From contig NZ_WKFH01000003.1 in the NCBI RefSeq assembly GCF_014884385.1, positions 1,954,001-2,018,000 on the forward strand: a DNA stretch of 64,000 nucleotides, in the 5' to 3' direction. The stretch comes from Phycobacter azelaicus (GTDB lineage: Bacteria; Pseudomonadota; Alphaproteobacteria; Rhodobacterales; Rhodobacteraceae). Shown here in pieces: positions 8,121-17,688 of the stretch; the first letter of the stretch is position 1, and the number at the start of each line of letters is the position of its first letter. The notes under the pieces are model-generated. The model saw only the letters and a list, made by a program, of their open reading frames with translations, was not told the origin of the DNA and ran no database searches. The position numbers were made by a program, and so were the translations under genes.

Positions 8121-8882
8121 TCAGCTCATGGCCGCGAGGCTCAGACCCTTGAGGATCGCACCGGCGTCCTTTTCCCATTGGCTGCGCAGATCTGCATTCT
8201 GGGTGTGGCGCAGGCCCATGGCCGCGAGGCCTTCGAACTTCTCTGAGCCTTCGGCGCCAAAAGAGGCTGCAACACGCGGCCACCAGTAATTCACCGACTC
8301 TTGCGCCTGCGGTGCTTCGCCATGCTGAACCAGTTGGGTCAGCCCTTCTTCGGCCAGTTCCGCATGGCGCGCTTCGATGGGAAGGATGGCGCGAAACGCT
8401 TCGGCCAGCGGCTGGTATGAGACGCGCGAGAGTTCCCCGAGTTGCACCGTAACGGCCCGACCCATCAGCAGGTTCATCACCACCGCATCTGTCCAGCCTT
8501 CCAGCGGATAGTTGAAGACGGCAAGGCGCATGTCGTGCTTGCTGCGGCTCTGGCCGATATCGGCGCTGCGCTCCAGCCGCGCGGTCCAGGGGTGATGATC
8601 GGCGTAAGCCTCGGTATCGGCGCCAAAGTCTCCCATGATCTGCAGCACCTTGTCGGCGTTGTCGGTTTTTTCCAGCACGATCTTGGCGGCAGCGATGCGT
8701 GCTTTGATGCCGGGGCCTTCATTGATGATATCGGCAAAACCTGCCGCACCGGCAAGTTCGCTGTCCACGAAAGTGGCCATCAATTTCAAGAGCTCGGCGC
8801 GGTAGCGCGGCGGCACGTTGGATGGGTTGGTCAGCTTGCCGCCCTGCGCAAGATAGCTTGCGATGCTCATATCCTCGGCCAT
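8121..8882 (-). CDS. PaaA/PaaC-family (PF05138) paralogue, diverged diiron site
   Basis: Ferritin-like protein of 253 aa belonging to the phenylacetyl-CoA epoxidase subunit family, encoded just after the paaE terminator. Hand alignment with PaaA of this window shows E42 and the second pair E170-x-x-H173 retained. The first ExxH (E86/H89 in PaaA) reads EKTDN (N75 in place of His), and the Asp of helix 4 (D140 in PaaA) aligns to Met. So at most half of the diiron site remains, unlike catalytic PaaA. It could be a structural subunit, a chaperone-like paralogue or an enzyme of another pathway. Start ATG 8880-8882 has GGAGG 6 nt upstream. It is separated from paaE by a strong terminator, so it is probably transcribed from its own promoter. 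Confidence 0.75.
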   Translation of the reverse strand: MAEDMSIASYLAQGGKLTNPSNVPPRYRAELLKLMATFVDSELAGAAGFADIINEGPGIKARIAAAKIVLEKTDNADKVLQIMGDFGADTEAYADHHPWTARLERSADIGQSRSKHDMRLAVFNYPLEGWTDAVVMNLLMGRAVTVQLGELSRVSYQPLAEAFRAILPIEARHAELAEEGLTQLVQHGEAPQAQESVNYWWPRVAASFGAEGSEKFEGLAAMGLRHTQNADLRSQWEKDAGAILKGLSLAAMS

Positions 8883-8923
8883 GGATGTCCTCCCTCATGA
8901 TCGGCCCAATGCATCATGGGCCG

Positions 8924-8953
8924 CAAAATAAAAGACGCGCCCCGAAGGGCGCG
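8924..8953 (-). terminator. rho-independent terminator after paaE
   Basis: On the minus strand CGCGCCC-TTCG-GGGCGCG (8936-8953) forms a 7-bp GC stem with a UUCG tetraloop, followed by TCTTTTATTTT. It lies 13 bp after the paaE stop and should end the paa operon. Confidence 0.85.
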
Positions 8954-8965
8954 CCGTGAAATCTG

Positions 8966-10039
8966 TTACTGATCGTAATCCACGACCACCTTGTCGGTGA
9001 CCGGATAGGCCTGGCAGGACAGCACATAGCCCTTTTCGACCTCGTAATCCTCAAGCGCGTGGTTGGTGACCATTTCGACCTCGCCCTCCAGCACCTTGCA
9101 GCGGCAAGTGGAGCAGACCCCGGCCTTGCAGGCATAGGGCGCATCCATTGCATTCTCCAGCGCGGCATCCAGGATCGTGGTGTCCTTGCCCATCTGGATC
9201 GTCTGGGTCGCACCGTCCAGCGTGATGGCGGCAGAGGTCTGATTGGCGCCGCTGGCCGCATCCGCCGCAGATGCCTTGCGCTTGGCGCGACCCGGCTGGG
9301 CGCTGGCGAAGAGTTCAAACTTAATCTGATCATCGCTCAGGCCCGCGGTGCGCAGGGCGGCGGCGATGCCCAACATCATCGGCTCCGGACCGCAGATAAA
9401 GGCGGTGTCGACGTTCTTGATATCGATCCAATGCTCGAACAGCTGGGCGCATTTCTCCTCGGTCACAAGGCCGGTGAAAAGGTCGATCTCCTGCGCGTCG
9501 CTTTCCAGGATGTGGATGACGTTGAAGCGCCCCATGTAGAGGTTCTTCAGATCCTCCAGCTCCTCGCGGAACATGATCGTGTTCACACCCTTGTTGGCAT
9601 AGACCAGCGTGAAGGTGGAGTTCGGCTCCGCCGCCAGTGTGGTCTTGAGGATCGACAGCACAGGGGTGATGCCGGATCCGCCGGCAAAGCCGAGGTAGGA
9701 CTTCTCAGCCGCCGCATCGAGCGGGGTGAAGAAGGTGCCCATGGGGGCCATCGCCTGCAGGGTATCGCCCGCTTTCAGCTCGGTGTTGGCCCAGGTCGAA
9801 AAGGCGCCGCCGTCGACGCGCTTGATGCCCACCTGAAGGATGCCCTCGTCCTTTCCGGCGCAGATCGAGTAGCTGCGGCGTAGCTCCTCGCCGTCGAAAT
9901 CGCGGCGGAAGGTCAGGTACTGGCCCTGGGTGAAATCGAACTCCGCTGCCGCGCCATTGACGGGCTTCAGGGAGACGACAACCGCATCGCGGATCGTCTT
10001 GCGGACATCAGTGACTTCTAGATCGTGGAAGCGCGCCAT
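8966..10039 (-). CDS. paaE: phenylacetyl-CoA 1,2-epoxidase reductase subunit PaaE
   Basis: NADPH-dependent reductase of 357 aa that feeds electrons to the PaaABC epoxidase. Domain order: FAD-binding barrel (RRSYSICAGKD, residues about 54-64), NAD(P)-binding domain (GSGITPVLSILKTTL; AFICGPEPMM), and a C-terminal plant-type [2Fe-2S] domain with CKAGVCSTCRCKV followed by a distal Cys in VLSCQAYP. The ATG at 10037-10039 is chosen because GAGGAG precedes it and homologues start at MARFHDLEV. It is the last gene of the paa operon, 10 bp after paaD, and is closed by the UUCG terminator. Confidence 0.95.
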   Translation of the reverse strand: MARFHDLEVTDVRKTIRDAVVVSLKPVNGAAAEFDFTQGQYLTFRRDFDGEELRRSYSICAGKDEGILQVGIKRVDGGAFSTWANTELKAGDTLQAMAPMGTFFTPLDAAAEKSYLGFAGGSGITPVLSILKTTLAAEPNSTFTLVYANKGVNTIMFREELEDLKNLYMGRFNVIHILESDAQEIDLFTGLVTEEKCAQLFEHWIDIKNVDTAFICGPEPMMLGIAAALRTAGLSDDQIKFELFASAQPGRAKRKASAADAASGANQTSAAITLDGATQTIQMGKDTTILDAALENAMDAPYACKAGVCSTCRCKVLEGEVEMVTNHALEDYEVEKGYVLSCQAYPVTDKVVVDYDQ

Positions 10040-10049
10040 GGAGGTCTCC

Positions 10050-10523
10050 TCAGATGCACTTGAAATAATCAAAGGGTTCGAGGCAGTCCTGGCAGCGCCA
10101 GTGTGCCTTGCACGGGGTCGAGCCGAACTGGCTGACCAATGTGACGTTCTTGCTGCCGCAATGCGGGCATTTCTCGGGGCCGCCCGCAGGTTGCGGCGGG
10201 GCGATCCCGTATTCTTCCAGCTTGGCGCGGCCTTTTTGCGACAGCCAGTCGGTGGTCCAGGGCGGCGCGATCTGGGTCTTGAGGCGGATGTTTTCCACTC
10301 CGTGATCGCGCAGGGCGGTCTCGATATCCATGTTGATCACCGCCGTGGCCGGGCAGCCCGAATAAGTGGGGGTGACGGCCACTTCCAGCGTGTCGCCATC
10401 CCAGGCAACGCCGCGAATGATGCCGAGATCCACCAGGGAGATCACCGGGATTTCCGGATCGGGCACGGCGTCCAGCCATTCCCAGATCTGTTCCACGCTT
10501 GGCTTGTCTACAGTTTGGCTCAT
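10050..10523 (-). CDS. paaD: PaaD, Fe-S assembly factor of the phenylacetyl-CoA epoxidase
   Basis: MIP18/DUF59-family protein of 157 aa. The N-terminal part (IWEWLDAVPDPEIPVISLVDLGII) carries the DPE motif, YSGCPAT holds the conserved Cys, and a C-terminal zinc-ribbon-like pair CPHCGSKN / CQDCLE is typical of PaaD. It is thought to mature the Fe-S cluster of PaaE or to support the diiron complex. Start ATG 10521-10523 with GAGGA upstream; the longer frame to 10583 runs into a hairpin-rich spacer and lacks homology. Confidence 0.92.
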   Translation of the reverse strand: MSQTVDKPSVEQIWEWLDAVPDPEIPVISLVDLGIIRGVAWDGDTLEVAVTPTYSGCPATAVINMDIETALRDHGVENIRLKTQIAPPWTTDWLSQKGRAKLEEYGIAPPQPAGGPEKCPHCGSKNVTLVSQFGSTPCKAHWRCQDCLEPFDYFKCI

Positions 10524-10583
10524 GTGGATGTCCTCATGTTCTGGACCGGATGTTCTAGCCTGGCAGCCCGAATGGTCGGGCAA

Positions 10584-10645
10584 GGCCCGTCCGAAGCGAT
10601 GGTCGGGGCCATGGCCCCAACCAATGGGGCAAGGCCCCGGTGCGT
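10584..10645 (-). repeat. hairpin-rich spacer between paaC and paaD, possible variant of the three-stem element
   Basis: On the minus strand, right after the paaC stop, come GGGGC-ctt-GCCCC, then GTTGGGG and GGGGCCATGGCCCC. This is hairpin, GTTGGG box, hairpin, the same order as the dispersed element, but without its CTCCCGCC tail. It may be a degenerate copy or an independent mRNA-processing structure inside the paa operon. Confidence 0.4.
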
Positions 10646-10646
10646 G

Positions 10647-11411
10647 TTACCACTTGGCGCCGGGATAGGCGCGCTGCAGCCACTGCATCTGTGTCAGAAG
10701 ATGGCCCAGATGTTCGGTGTGCATCTGGCCTGTACGCCCGCCCTTGTGGCCGAAGGCGCTGTCGGGGATGGTCAGCGTTGCTTCGCCCATGATCCGGCCG
10801 ATCAGCGCATCGAAATCGGCGCGCAGGGATGCTGGATCGGGGGCGATGCCCGCCTTGACCATCTCGGCATCCACCTCGTCGGACTGGAACATCTCGCCCA
10901 CATAGGGCCAGAGGTAATCCAGCGCCTCCTGCATGCGGCGGTGGCTTTCCTCGGTGCCATCGCCCAGACCCACAACCGTATCGGCCGAGCGTTCCAGGTG
11001 ATAAGCGACTTCCTTGCTGGCCTTGGCGGCAATCGCGGCAACCCGTTCGTCGCTCGATTTCATCAAATGACCCAGCTGGATCGAGTGCCAGGCATCGAAC
11101 AGGCACTGGCGCATCAGGGTGCGGCCAAAGTCGCCGTTCGGCACTTCGACCAGCAGCAGATTGCGGAAATCCCAGACGTCGCGCAGGAAGGCGAGATCAT
11201 CTGCCGATTTGCCTTCGCCCTGCACTTCGCCCGCGAGGCCAAGCCACATCTGGGTCTGGCCGATGAGGTCCAGCGCGGTATTGGCCAGCGCAATGTCTTC
11301 TTCCAGAACCGGGGCATGGCCGCACCATTCGCTGACGCGGTGGCCCAGGATCAGGGTGTTGTCGCCCATCCGTAAAAGGAACTGGGTAAACGCCTCATCG
11401 CGGGTCATCAC
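10647..11411 (-). CDS. paaC: phenylacetyl-CoA 1,2-epoxidase structural subunit PaaC
   Basis: Ferritin-fold subunit, 254 aa, that pairs with PaaA to form the epoxidase core without carrying the catalytic diiron site itself. The sequence DNTLILGHRVSEWCGHAPVLEEDIAL and ALDLIGQTQMWLGLAGE is diagnostic; the second helix lacks the ExxH of PaaA. The start ATG overlaps the paaB stop (ATGA, 11408-11411), indicating coupling. A spacer of 123 bp with strong hairpins separates it from paaD. Confidence 0.94.
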   Translation of the reverse strand: MMTRDEAFTQFLLRMGDNTLILGHRVSEWCGHAPVLEEDIALANTALDLIGQTQMWLGLAGEVQGEGKSADDLAFLRDVWDFRNLLLVEVPNGDFGRTLMRQCLFDAWHSIQLGHLMKSSDERVAAIAAKASKEVAYHLERSADTVVGLGDGTEESHRRMQEALDYLWPYVGEMFQSDEVDAEMVKAGIAPDPASLRADFDALIGRIMGEATLTIPDSAFGHKGGRTGQMHTEHLGHLLTQMQWLQRAYPGAKW

Positions 11412-11692
11412 ATTGCCCCCACTTCTTCGGGGATGTCAAAGAAGGTCGGGTGACGGTAGACCTTTGACTCGGACGGCTCATAGAGCGGGCCCTTGTCGCC
11501 GGGGGAGGAGGCCGCGATGTGGTTGGCTTCGACCACCCAGATCGACACGCCTTCGTTGCGACGGGTGTAGACGTCGCGGGCGTTCTTGATCGCCATCTCG
11601 GCGTCCGGCGCATGCAAGGAGCCGACATGGCGGTGGCTCATGCCGTGCTGGCCGCGGATGAAGATTTCCCAAAGGGGCCATTCGTTTTTCAT
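11408..11692 (-). CDS. paaB: phenylacetyl-CoA 1,2-epoxidase subunit PaaB
   Basis: Small bridging subunit, 94 aa, that joins PaaAC heterodimers. The full family motif is present (WPLWEIFIRGQHGMSHRHVG, then SLHAPDAEMAIKNARDVYTRR and IWVVEANHI). Start ATG at 11690-11692 follows AGGAGG. Its stop overlaps paaC by 4 bp. The 83-bp spacer to paaA contains a large stem-loop. Confidence 0.95.
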   Translation of the reverse strand: MKNEWPLWEIFIRGQHGMSHRHVGSLHAPDAEMAIKNARDVYTRRNEGVSIWVVEANHIAASSPGDKGPLYEPSESKVYRHPTFFDIPEEVGAM

Positions 11693-11719
11693 GGGGAGTT
11701 CCTCCTGGCTGAGGGGCCA

Positions 11720-11754
11720 CCCTGCCGCGCATCTCGCTTCGGGCGCGGGCAGGG
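11720..11754 (-). other. stem-loop between paaA and paaB
   Basis: CCCTGCCGCGC (11720-11730) pairs with GCGCGGGCAGGG (11743-11754) with a single bulge: an 11-bp GC-rich stem and a 12-nt loop. No T run follows. Probably an mRNA-stability or processing structure that sets paaA:paaBC expression. Confidence 0.55.
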
Positions 11755-11775
11755 GGCGGGTAAGGCTTGGATCGC

Positions 11776-12753
11776 TTATTCGGCGGCGTGCTTGCGCGCG
11801 GCCTTCTTCTGGGCGTGGGCCAAAAGACCGTCGCGCACCCATGCGCCGTCGTCCCAGGCGGTGTTGCGGGCCGCCAGACGATCGGTGTTGCAGGGGCCGT
11901 TGCCCTGGATCACGTCGAAGAACTCCGACCAGTCGGGATCGGTGTAATCGTAGTGACCGCGTTCCTCGTTCCACTTGATGTTCGGATCGGGCAGGTCGAG
12001 GCCCAGGAATTCGATCTGAGGCACGGTCTGGTCGACGAACTTCTGACGCAGCTCGTCATTGGTGTTCATCTTGATCTTCCAGGCCATCGACTGCGCCGAG
12101 TGGACCGAGTCCTTGTCCGAGGGGCCGAACATCATCAGCGATGGGAACCACAGGCGGTTCAGCGCGTCCTGTGCCATCTTCTTCTGCTCGGGCGTGCCTT
12201 CGGCCATCTTGCGGATGGCGTCATAGCCCTGACGCTGGTGGAAGCTTTCTTCCTTGCAGATGCGGATCATGGCGCGGCTGTAGGGGCCGAACGACGTCCG
12301 TTGCAGCGGCACCTGGTTCATGATCGCAGCGCCGTCAACCAGCCAGCCCACGGCGCCGATATCGGCCCAGTTCAGGGTCGGGTAGTTGAAGATCGAGGAA
12401 TACTTCATGCGGCCATCGAGCAGCATCTCGGTCAGCTCATCGCGGGACACGCCCAAAGTTTCTGCCGCGCAGTAGAGGTACAGACCATGGCCCGCCTCAT
12501 CCTGCACCTTGGCCAGCAGGATCGCCTTGCGCTCCAGCGTGGGTGCGCGGGTGATCCAGTTGCCCTCGGGGAGCTGGCCGACGATTTCCGAATGCGCGTG
12601 CTGGCCGATCTGGCGGATCAGGGTCTTGCGATAGCCTTCGGGCATCCAGTCCTTGGGCTCGATCTTTTCGCCCCGATCAATGCGCGCCTGAAAGGCGGCC
12701 AGCTTTTCGGGATCGTCCTGCGTTGCCTCGGATTTTACCATCTGAGCATACAT
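11776..12753 (-). CDS. paaA: phenylacetyl-CoA 1,2-epoxidase catalytic subunit PaaA
   Basis: Catalytic diiron subunit, 325 aa, converting phenylacetyl-CoA to ring-1,2-epoxyphenylacetyl-CoA. The iron ligands are all present: E56, E86-x-x-H89 (in VQDEAGHG), D140 and E169-x-x-H172 (in KEESFHQ), matching the spacing of E42/E72/H75/D126/E155/H158 in the E. coli protein. Preceded by the thiolase gene with 15 bp between, and followed by paaB. The rest of the catabolon (paaG, paaZ, paaK, regulator) is not in this window. Confidence 0.96.
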   Translation of the reverse strand: MYAQMVKSEATQDDPEKLAAFQARIDRGEKIEPKDWMPEGYRKTLIRQIGQHAHSEIVGQLPEGNWITRAPTLERKAILLAKVQDEAGHGLYLYCAAETLGVSRDELTEMLLDGRMKYSSIFNYPTLNWADIGAVGWLVDGAAIMNQVPLQRTSFGPYSRAMIRICKEESFHQRQGYDAIRKMAEGTPEQKKMAQDALNRLWFPSLMMFGPSDKDSVHSAQSMAWKIKMNTNDELRQKFVDQTVPQIEFLGLDLPDPNIKWNEERGHYDYTDPDWSEFFDVIQGNGPCNTDRLAARNTAWDDGAWVRDGLLAHAQKKAARKHAAE

Positions 12754-12768
12754 AGCGCGTCTCCTCCG

Positions 12769-13971
<1,203 letters not shown>

Positions 13972-14177
13972 GGGGCTTCATGTCTCCTAAGGGGTCAAAA
14001 ATTAGCCGACCGTGTAGTCGATGTACATTAAAGCATCGATTCGCGGCAAGTAAAATGTAACGAGAAGTGAAATATATGATGAATTGTGTAACGTATTGTT
14101 TGGCAGAGTGACCTCACGTCCTTCCTGCTGGTCTCCGAATTTCAGTTGCGGGGGAGGTCGGATTTCAGGCAGGCTAA

Positions 14178-14197
14178 AACAGAACGATCGGTCTGTT
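14178..14197 (+). promoter_or_regulatory. 20-bp near-perfect palindrome in the paaJ / atuA divergent region
   Basis: AACAGAACGATCGGTCTGTT pairs at 9 of 10 positions. It lies 47 bp before the AtuA start and about 205 bp upstream of the paaJ start. The ACGATCGGT core and length resemble TetR-family operators. No regulator gene is adjacent. The rest of 13972-14243 is AT-rich near the paaJ start and shows no gene. Confidence 0.55.
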
Positions 14198-14243
14198 GCG
14201 GAGTGGAGGAGCCCGCAGAAGGCGTTACATCGAGGGAGGAGAG

Positions 14244-16040
14244 ATGGTGAGGAGCCTGCGCGTCGGTGGTGCCAGCGGCTTTTGGGGCGATGCGTCCCTT
14301 GCGACCCCGCAGCTTTTGGCGGCGGGTGGGCTGGATGTCATCGTCTATGACTACCTGGCCGAGATCACCATGGCGATCCTGGCCCGCGCCCGAGCCAAGG
14401 ATCCCTCCGCCGGCTATGCCAGTGATTTCGTGAGCGGTGCCATGGCGCCGAACCTGGCCGAGATCGCGGCGCAGGGCGTGCGCATCATCTCCAACGCTGG
14501 CGGGGTCAATCCCGGAGCCTGCGCCGCTGCCCTGCGCGAAGAGATCGTGCGGCAGGGGCTAAGCTTGAAGGTCGCGGTCATTGAAGGAGACGACCTGACG
14601 GCAAGGTCAGAAGAGATTGCAGCCAAGGCTCCGGTCGAGATGTTTACGGGCGCGCCCTTTCCGCCCAAGGACAGGATCGCAAGTATCAACGCCTACCTTG
14701 GCGCCTTTCCCATTGCTGCCGCTTTGGATCGGGGCGCGGATATCGTCATTACCGGCCGCTGCGTCGACAGCGCCGTCACCCTTGGCGCCTGCATCCATCA
14801 TTTCGGCTGGAGGACGTATGATCTGGACCAGCTCGCGGGCGGGTCCCTGGCGGGGCATATCCTCGAATGCGGACCGCAGGCCACGGGCGGGAACTTCACC
14901 GACTGGCAAGATGTGGTGGAGGGGCTGGACACCATCGGCTACCCCATTGCCGAGGTGCATTCCGATGGCAGTTTTGATGTTGTTAAGCCGGAAGGCACCG
15001 GCGGGCTGGTCTCGCGCGGCACGGTCGGCGAGCAGATGCTTTATGAGATCGGCGATCCTCAGACGTACGTCCTGCCTGATGTCATCTGCGATTTCTCCGA
15101 CGTGAAACTTGAAAATACTGGCTCCGACCGGGTGCATGTGGCGGGGGCAAAGGGTCTTGGAGTGCCGGATGACTACAAGACCTGTCTCACCTATGCTGAT
15201 GGCTATCGCGGGGGACATATCTTCACCTTCTATGGCTTGGAGGCCGAAGAAAAGGCCCGCGCCTTTGCAGATGCCGCGCTGGCGCGCACGCGGGCGCAGC
15301 TCAAGGCCATGAACGCGCCGGACTTCACCGATGTCAGCGTCGAACTGATCGGCGCCGAAAGCCAGTTCGGCGCGATGCGCCAAAGCCCCCCCGCGCGCGA
15401 GGTCGCCACCAAGATCGCCGTGCGCCACGTGGATGCCCGCGCTGTGGGGCTGTTCATGAAAGAGGCAACCGGGCTTGGCCTTGCAACCCCGCCGGGGCTG
15501 TCGGGCTTTGCAGGCACACGGCCTCGGCCCAGCCCGGTGCTCGCGCTGTTTTCCTACCTCACGCCCAAGGATCAGGTGACGGTCACGCTGCGCGATGAGG
15601 CTGGAGAGGTCGACATCCTTGCGGCTGCGACAGTTGAGACGACGCCACCCCAGCGCCCCGCGCTGCCCCTTAAACCGACGGCCAAGAGCTTGGTGGAGGT
15701 GCCGCTTGTGCGCCTGGCCTTTGGGCGCAGCGGTGACAAGGGCGACATCGCCAATATCGGCATACTCGCCCGCCGCGCCGACTTCATGCCCTGGATCTGG
15801 GCCGCGCTGGATGAGGATCACATCGCCCGCATCTTTGGCCACTTCACCAAAGGCCAGATCGAACGCTTCTACCTGCCGGGGAGTGCCTCGATGAACATCC
15901 TGCTCCATGGCGCGCTGGGCGGGGGAGGCACTTCCTCCCTGCGCAATGACCCGCAGGCCAAGGGATATGCGCAGCTGTTGTTGGCCGCCCCGGTGGCGGT
16001 GGATGCTGATCTGTTGGAGGCAGGGGAGCAGAATGAATAA
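14244..16040 (+). CDS. AtuA-family protein (DUF1446), acyclic terpene utilisation type
   Basis: Protein of 598 aa, the same length as Pseudomonas AtuA. An N-terminal DUF1446 domain starts RVGGASGFWGDASLATPQLL and contains YDYLAEITMAIL. A C-terminal domain begins near VPLVRLAFGRSGDKGDIANIGIL (about residue 490), the AtuA-like extension. Its biochemical role in citronellol/geraniol breakdown is unresolved, but it is nearly always beside a biotin-dependent acyl-CoA carboxylase, as here. The ATG at 14244 is preferred over upstream non-ATG starts because GGGAGGAGAG precedes it. First gene of a four-gene operon. Confidence 0.88.
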   Translation: MVRSLRVGGASGFWGDASLATPQLLAAGGLDVIVYDYLAEITMAILARARAKDPSAGYASDFVSGAMAPNLAEIAAQGVRIISNAGGVNPGACAAALREEIVRQGLSLKVAVIEGDDLTARSEEIAAKAPVEMFTGAPFPPKDRIASINAYLGAFPIAAALDRGADIVITGRCVDSAVTLGACIHHFGWRTYDLDQLAGGSLAGHILECGPQATGGNFTDWQDVVEGLDTIGYPIAEVHSDGSFDVVKPEGTGGLVSRGTVGEQMLYEIGDPQTYVLPDVICDFSDVKLENTGSDRVHVAGAKGLGVPDDYKTCLTYADGYRGGHIFTFYGLEAEEKARAFADAALARTRAQLKAMNAPDFTDVSVELIGAESQFGAMRQSPPAREVATKIAVRHVDARAVGLFMKEATGLGLATPPGLSGFAGTRPRPSPVLALFSYLTPKDQVTVTLRDEAGEVDILAAATVETTPPQRPALPLKPTAKSLVEVPLVRLAFGRSGDKGDIANIGILARRADFMPWIWAALDEDHIARIFGHFTKGQIERFYLPGSASMNILLHGALGGGGTSSLRNDPQAKGYAQLLLAAPVAVDADLLEAGEQNE

Positions 16041-16058
16041 GATAGACGGAGCCGTGTC

Positions 16059-17675
16059 ATGACAGTCTTTCAAAGCCGGATCAGCCCGGCCAGCGATGCC
16101 TTTCAGGCGAACCGCGCCGATATGCTGGCGCTGGTGGACCGGATGCGCGCGCTTGAGGCCCGCGCGGCGGCCAAATCCGATGAGCGCCGGCCGGTCTTTG
16201 ATAAACGCGGTCAGCTCTCCCCGCGTGAGCGGGTCTCGGCGCTGCTGGATCCCGGCATGCCCTTTGTCGAGCTTTATAACATGGCGTCCTATCTTGTGGA
16301 CGATCCGGACCCTGAAACCTCGGTCCCCGGCGCTTCGATCATCACTGGCATTGGCTATGTCTCGGGCGTACGCTGTCTGGTCTTTGCGGATGATGCGGGG
16401 ATCAATGCAGGCGCGATGACCGGGAAATCGGTGGATAAGGCGCTGGGGGCGCTCCAGATCGCGCATCGCCAGAAGCTGCCCTTTATCCATCTGGTCGAAA
16501 GCGCTGGCGCCGATCTGATGCGCTACACGGTCGAACTCTGGGCCCATGGCGGCGGCATGTTTGCAGGGCTTGCGCGGCTGTCGGCGGCGGGCATTCCGGT
16601 GATCACGGTACTGCATGGGGCCTCCACCGCCGGGGGCGCATACCAGCCGGGGCTGTCGGACTATGTGATCGGGGTCAAGGGCAATGGCATGGCAATGCTG
16701 GCGGGTGCCGCGCTGGTGCAGGCCGCCACCGGAGAGGTCGCAAAGGACGCCGATCTGGGCGGCGCCGAGATGCACGCCGAGGTGACGGGGCTGGTGGAAT
16801 ACCTGGCCGAGGATGACGCCCATGGGATCGAGATCGCCCGTGATGTGGTTGCGGGGCTGGGTTGGCCTTCGGGGGCTGCGCCGGTTCCAGACTATGACGC
16901 GCCGCAATACGACCCCGATGAACTGGCGGGCGTGGTGCCGGTCGATTACCGCAAACCCTATGACATGCGCGAGGTCGCGGCTCGGATCGTGGATGGCTCG
17001 GATCTTTTGGACTTCAAACCGGGCTACGGGCCTGCGACGCTCTGCCTGCAGGCGCGCATCATGGGGCAGCCTGTAGGGATCCTTGCCAACAACGGTCCCA
17101 TAGACCCGGACGGCGCCACCAAGGCGACGCATTTCCTGCAGGCGATGGATCAGGCGGGTACGCCGGTCATCTTTCTGAACAACACCACCGGCTATATGGT
17201 CGGCACCGAGTACGAACGCGGTGGCATGATCAAGCATGGCTCCAAGATGATCCAGGCGGTGACCAACCTGCGGGTGCCCAAGATCTCGCTCTATGTGGGG
17301 GCCAGTTTCGGGGCCGGGAACTATGGCATGTGCGGCCATGCCTTTGGTGCCGATTTCCTGTTCACCTGGCCCAATGCCATGACCGGCGTGATGGGCGGAG
17401 AACAGGCCGCGCTGACCATGGAGCAGGTCGCCCGCCGTACCGCCGCGCGCAAGGGCTTCCCGGTGGATGAGGAACGCCTGGCCGCCCAGCGGGCCAAGAT
17501 CACCGCGCATTTCGACCGCCAGTCGGACGCCTTTTATACCTCTGGCCATATGCTCGACATGGGGATGATCGACCCGCGCGACAGCCGCCGGGTGATCGGG
17601 TTTTGCCTTGCAACTTGCATGGAGGCCCGCAGCCGCGATCTGCGGCCCAATGCCTTTGGCGTGGCGCGGGCGTGA
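16059..17675 (+). CDS. acyl-CoA carboxylase, carboxyltransferase (beta) subunit
   Basis: Carboxyltransferase subunit of 538 aa, MCC/GCC type. The N-terminal half carries the acyl-CoA site (GIGYVSGVRCLVFADDAGINAGAM; VESAGADLMRYTVELWAHGG). The C-terminal half carries the carboxybiotin site (IFLNNTTGYMVGTEYERGGMIKHG and VGASFGAGNYGMCGHAFGADF). Partner of the next gene. Candidate substrates are geranyl-CoA (AtuC), 3-methylcrotonyl-CoA (LiuB) or another branched enoyl-CoA; the AtuA neighbour favours a terpenoid or branched acyl-CoA, but this is inference. It starts 18 bp after AtuA. Confidence 0.92.
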   Translation: MTVFQSRISPASDAFQANRADMLALVDRMRALEARAAAKSDERRPVFDKRGQLSPRERVSALLDPGMPFVELYNMASYLVDDPDPETSVPGASIITGIGYVSGVRCLVFADDAGINAGAMTGKSVDKALGALQIAHRQKLPFIHLVESAGADLMRYTVELWAHGGGMFAGLARLSAAGIPVITVLHGASTAGGAYQPGLSDYVIGVKGNGMAMLAGAALVQAATGEVAKDADLGGAEMHAEVTGLVEYLAEDDAHGIEIARDVVAGLGWPSGAAPVPDYDAPQYDPDELAGVVPVDYRKPYDMREVAARIVDGSDLLDFKPGYGPATLCLQARIMGQPVGILANNGPIDPDGATKATHFLQAMDQAGTPVIFLNNTTGYMVGTEYERGGMIKHGSKMIQAVTNLRVPKISLYVGASFGAGNYGMCGHAFGADFLFTWPNAMTGVMGGEQAALTMEQVARRTAARKGFPVDEERLAAQRAKITAHFDRQSDAFYTSGHMLDMGMIDPRDSRRVIGFCLATCMEARSRDLRPNAFGVARA

Positions 17676-17688
17676 AGGGAGAGCGGAC

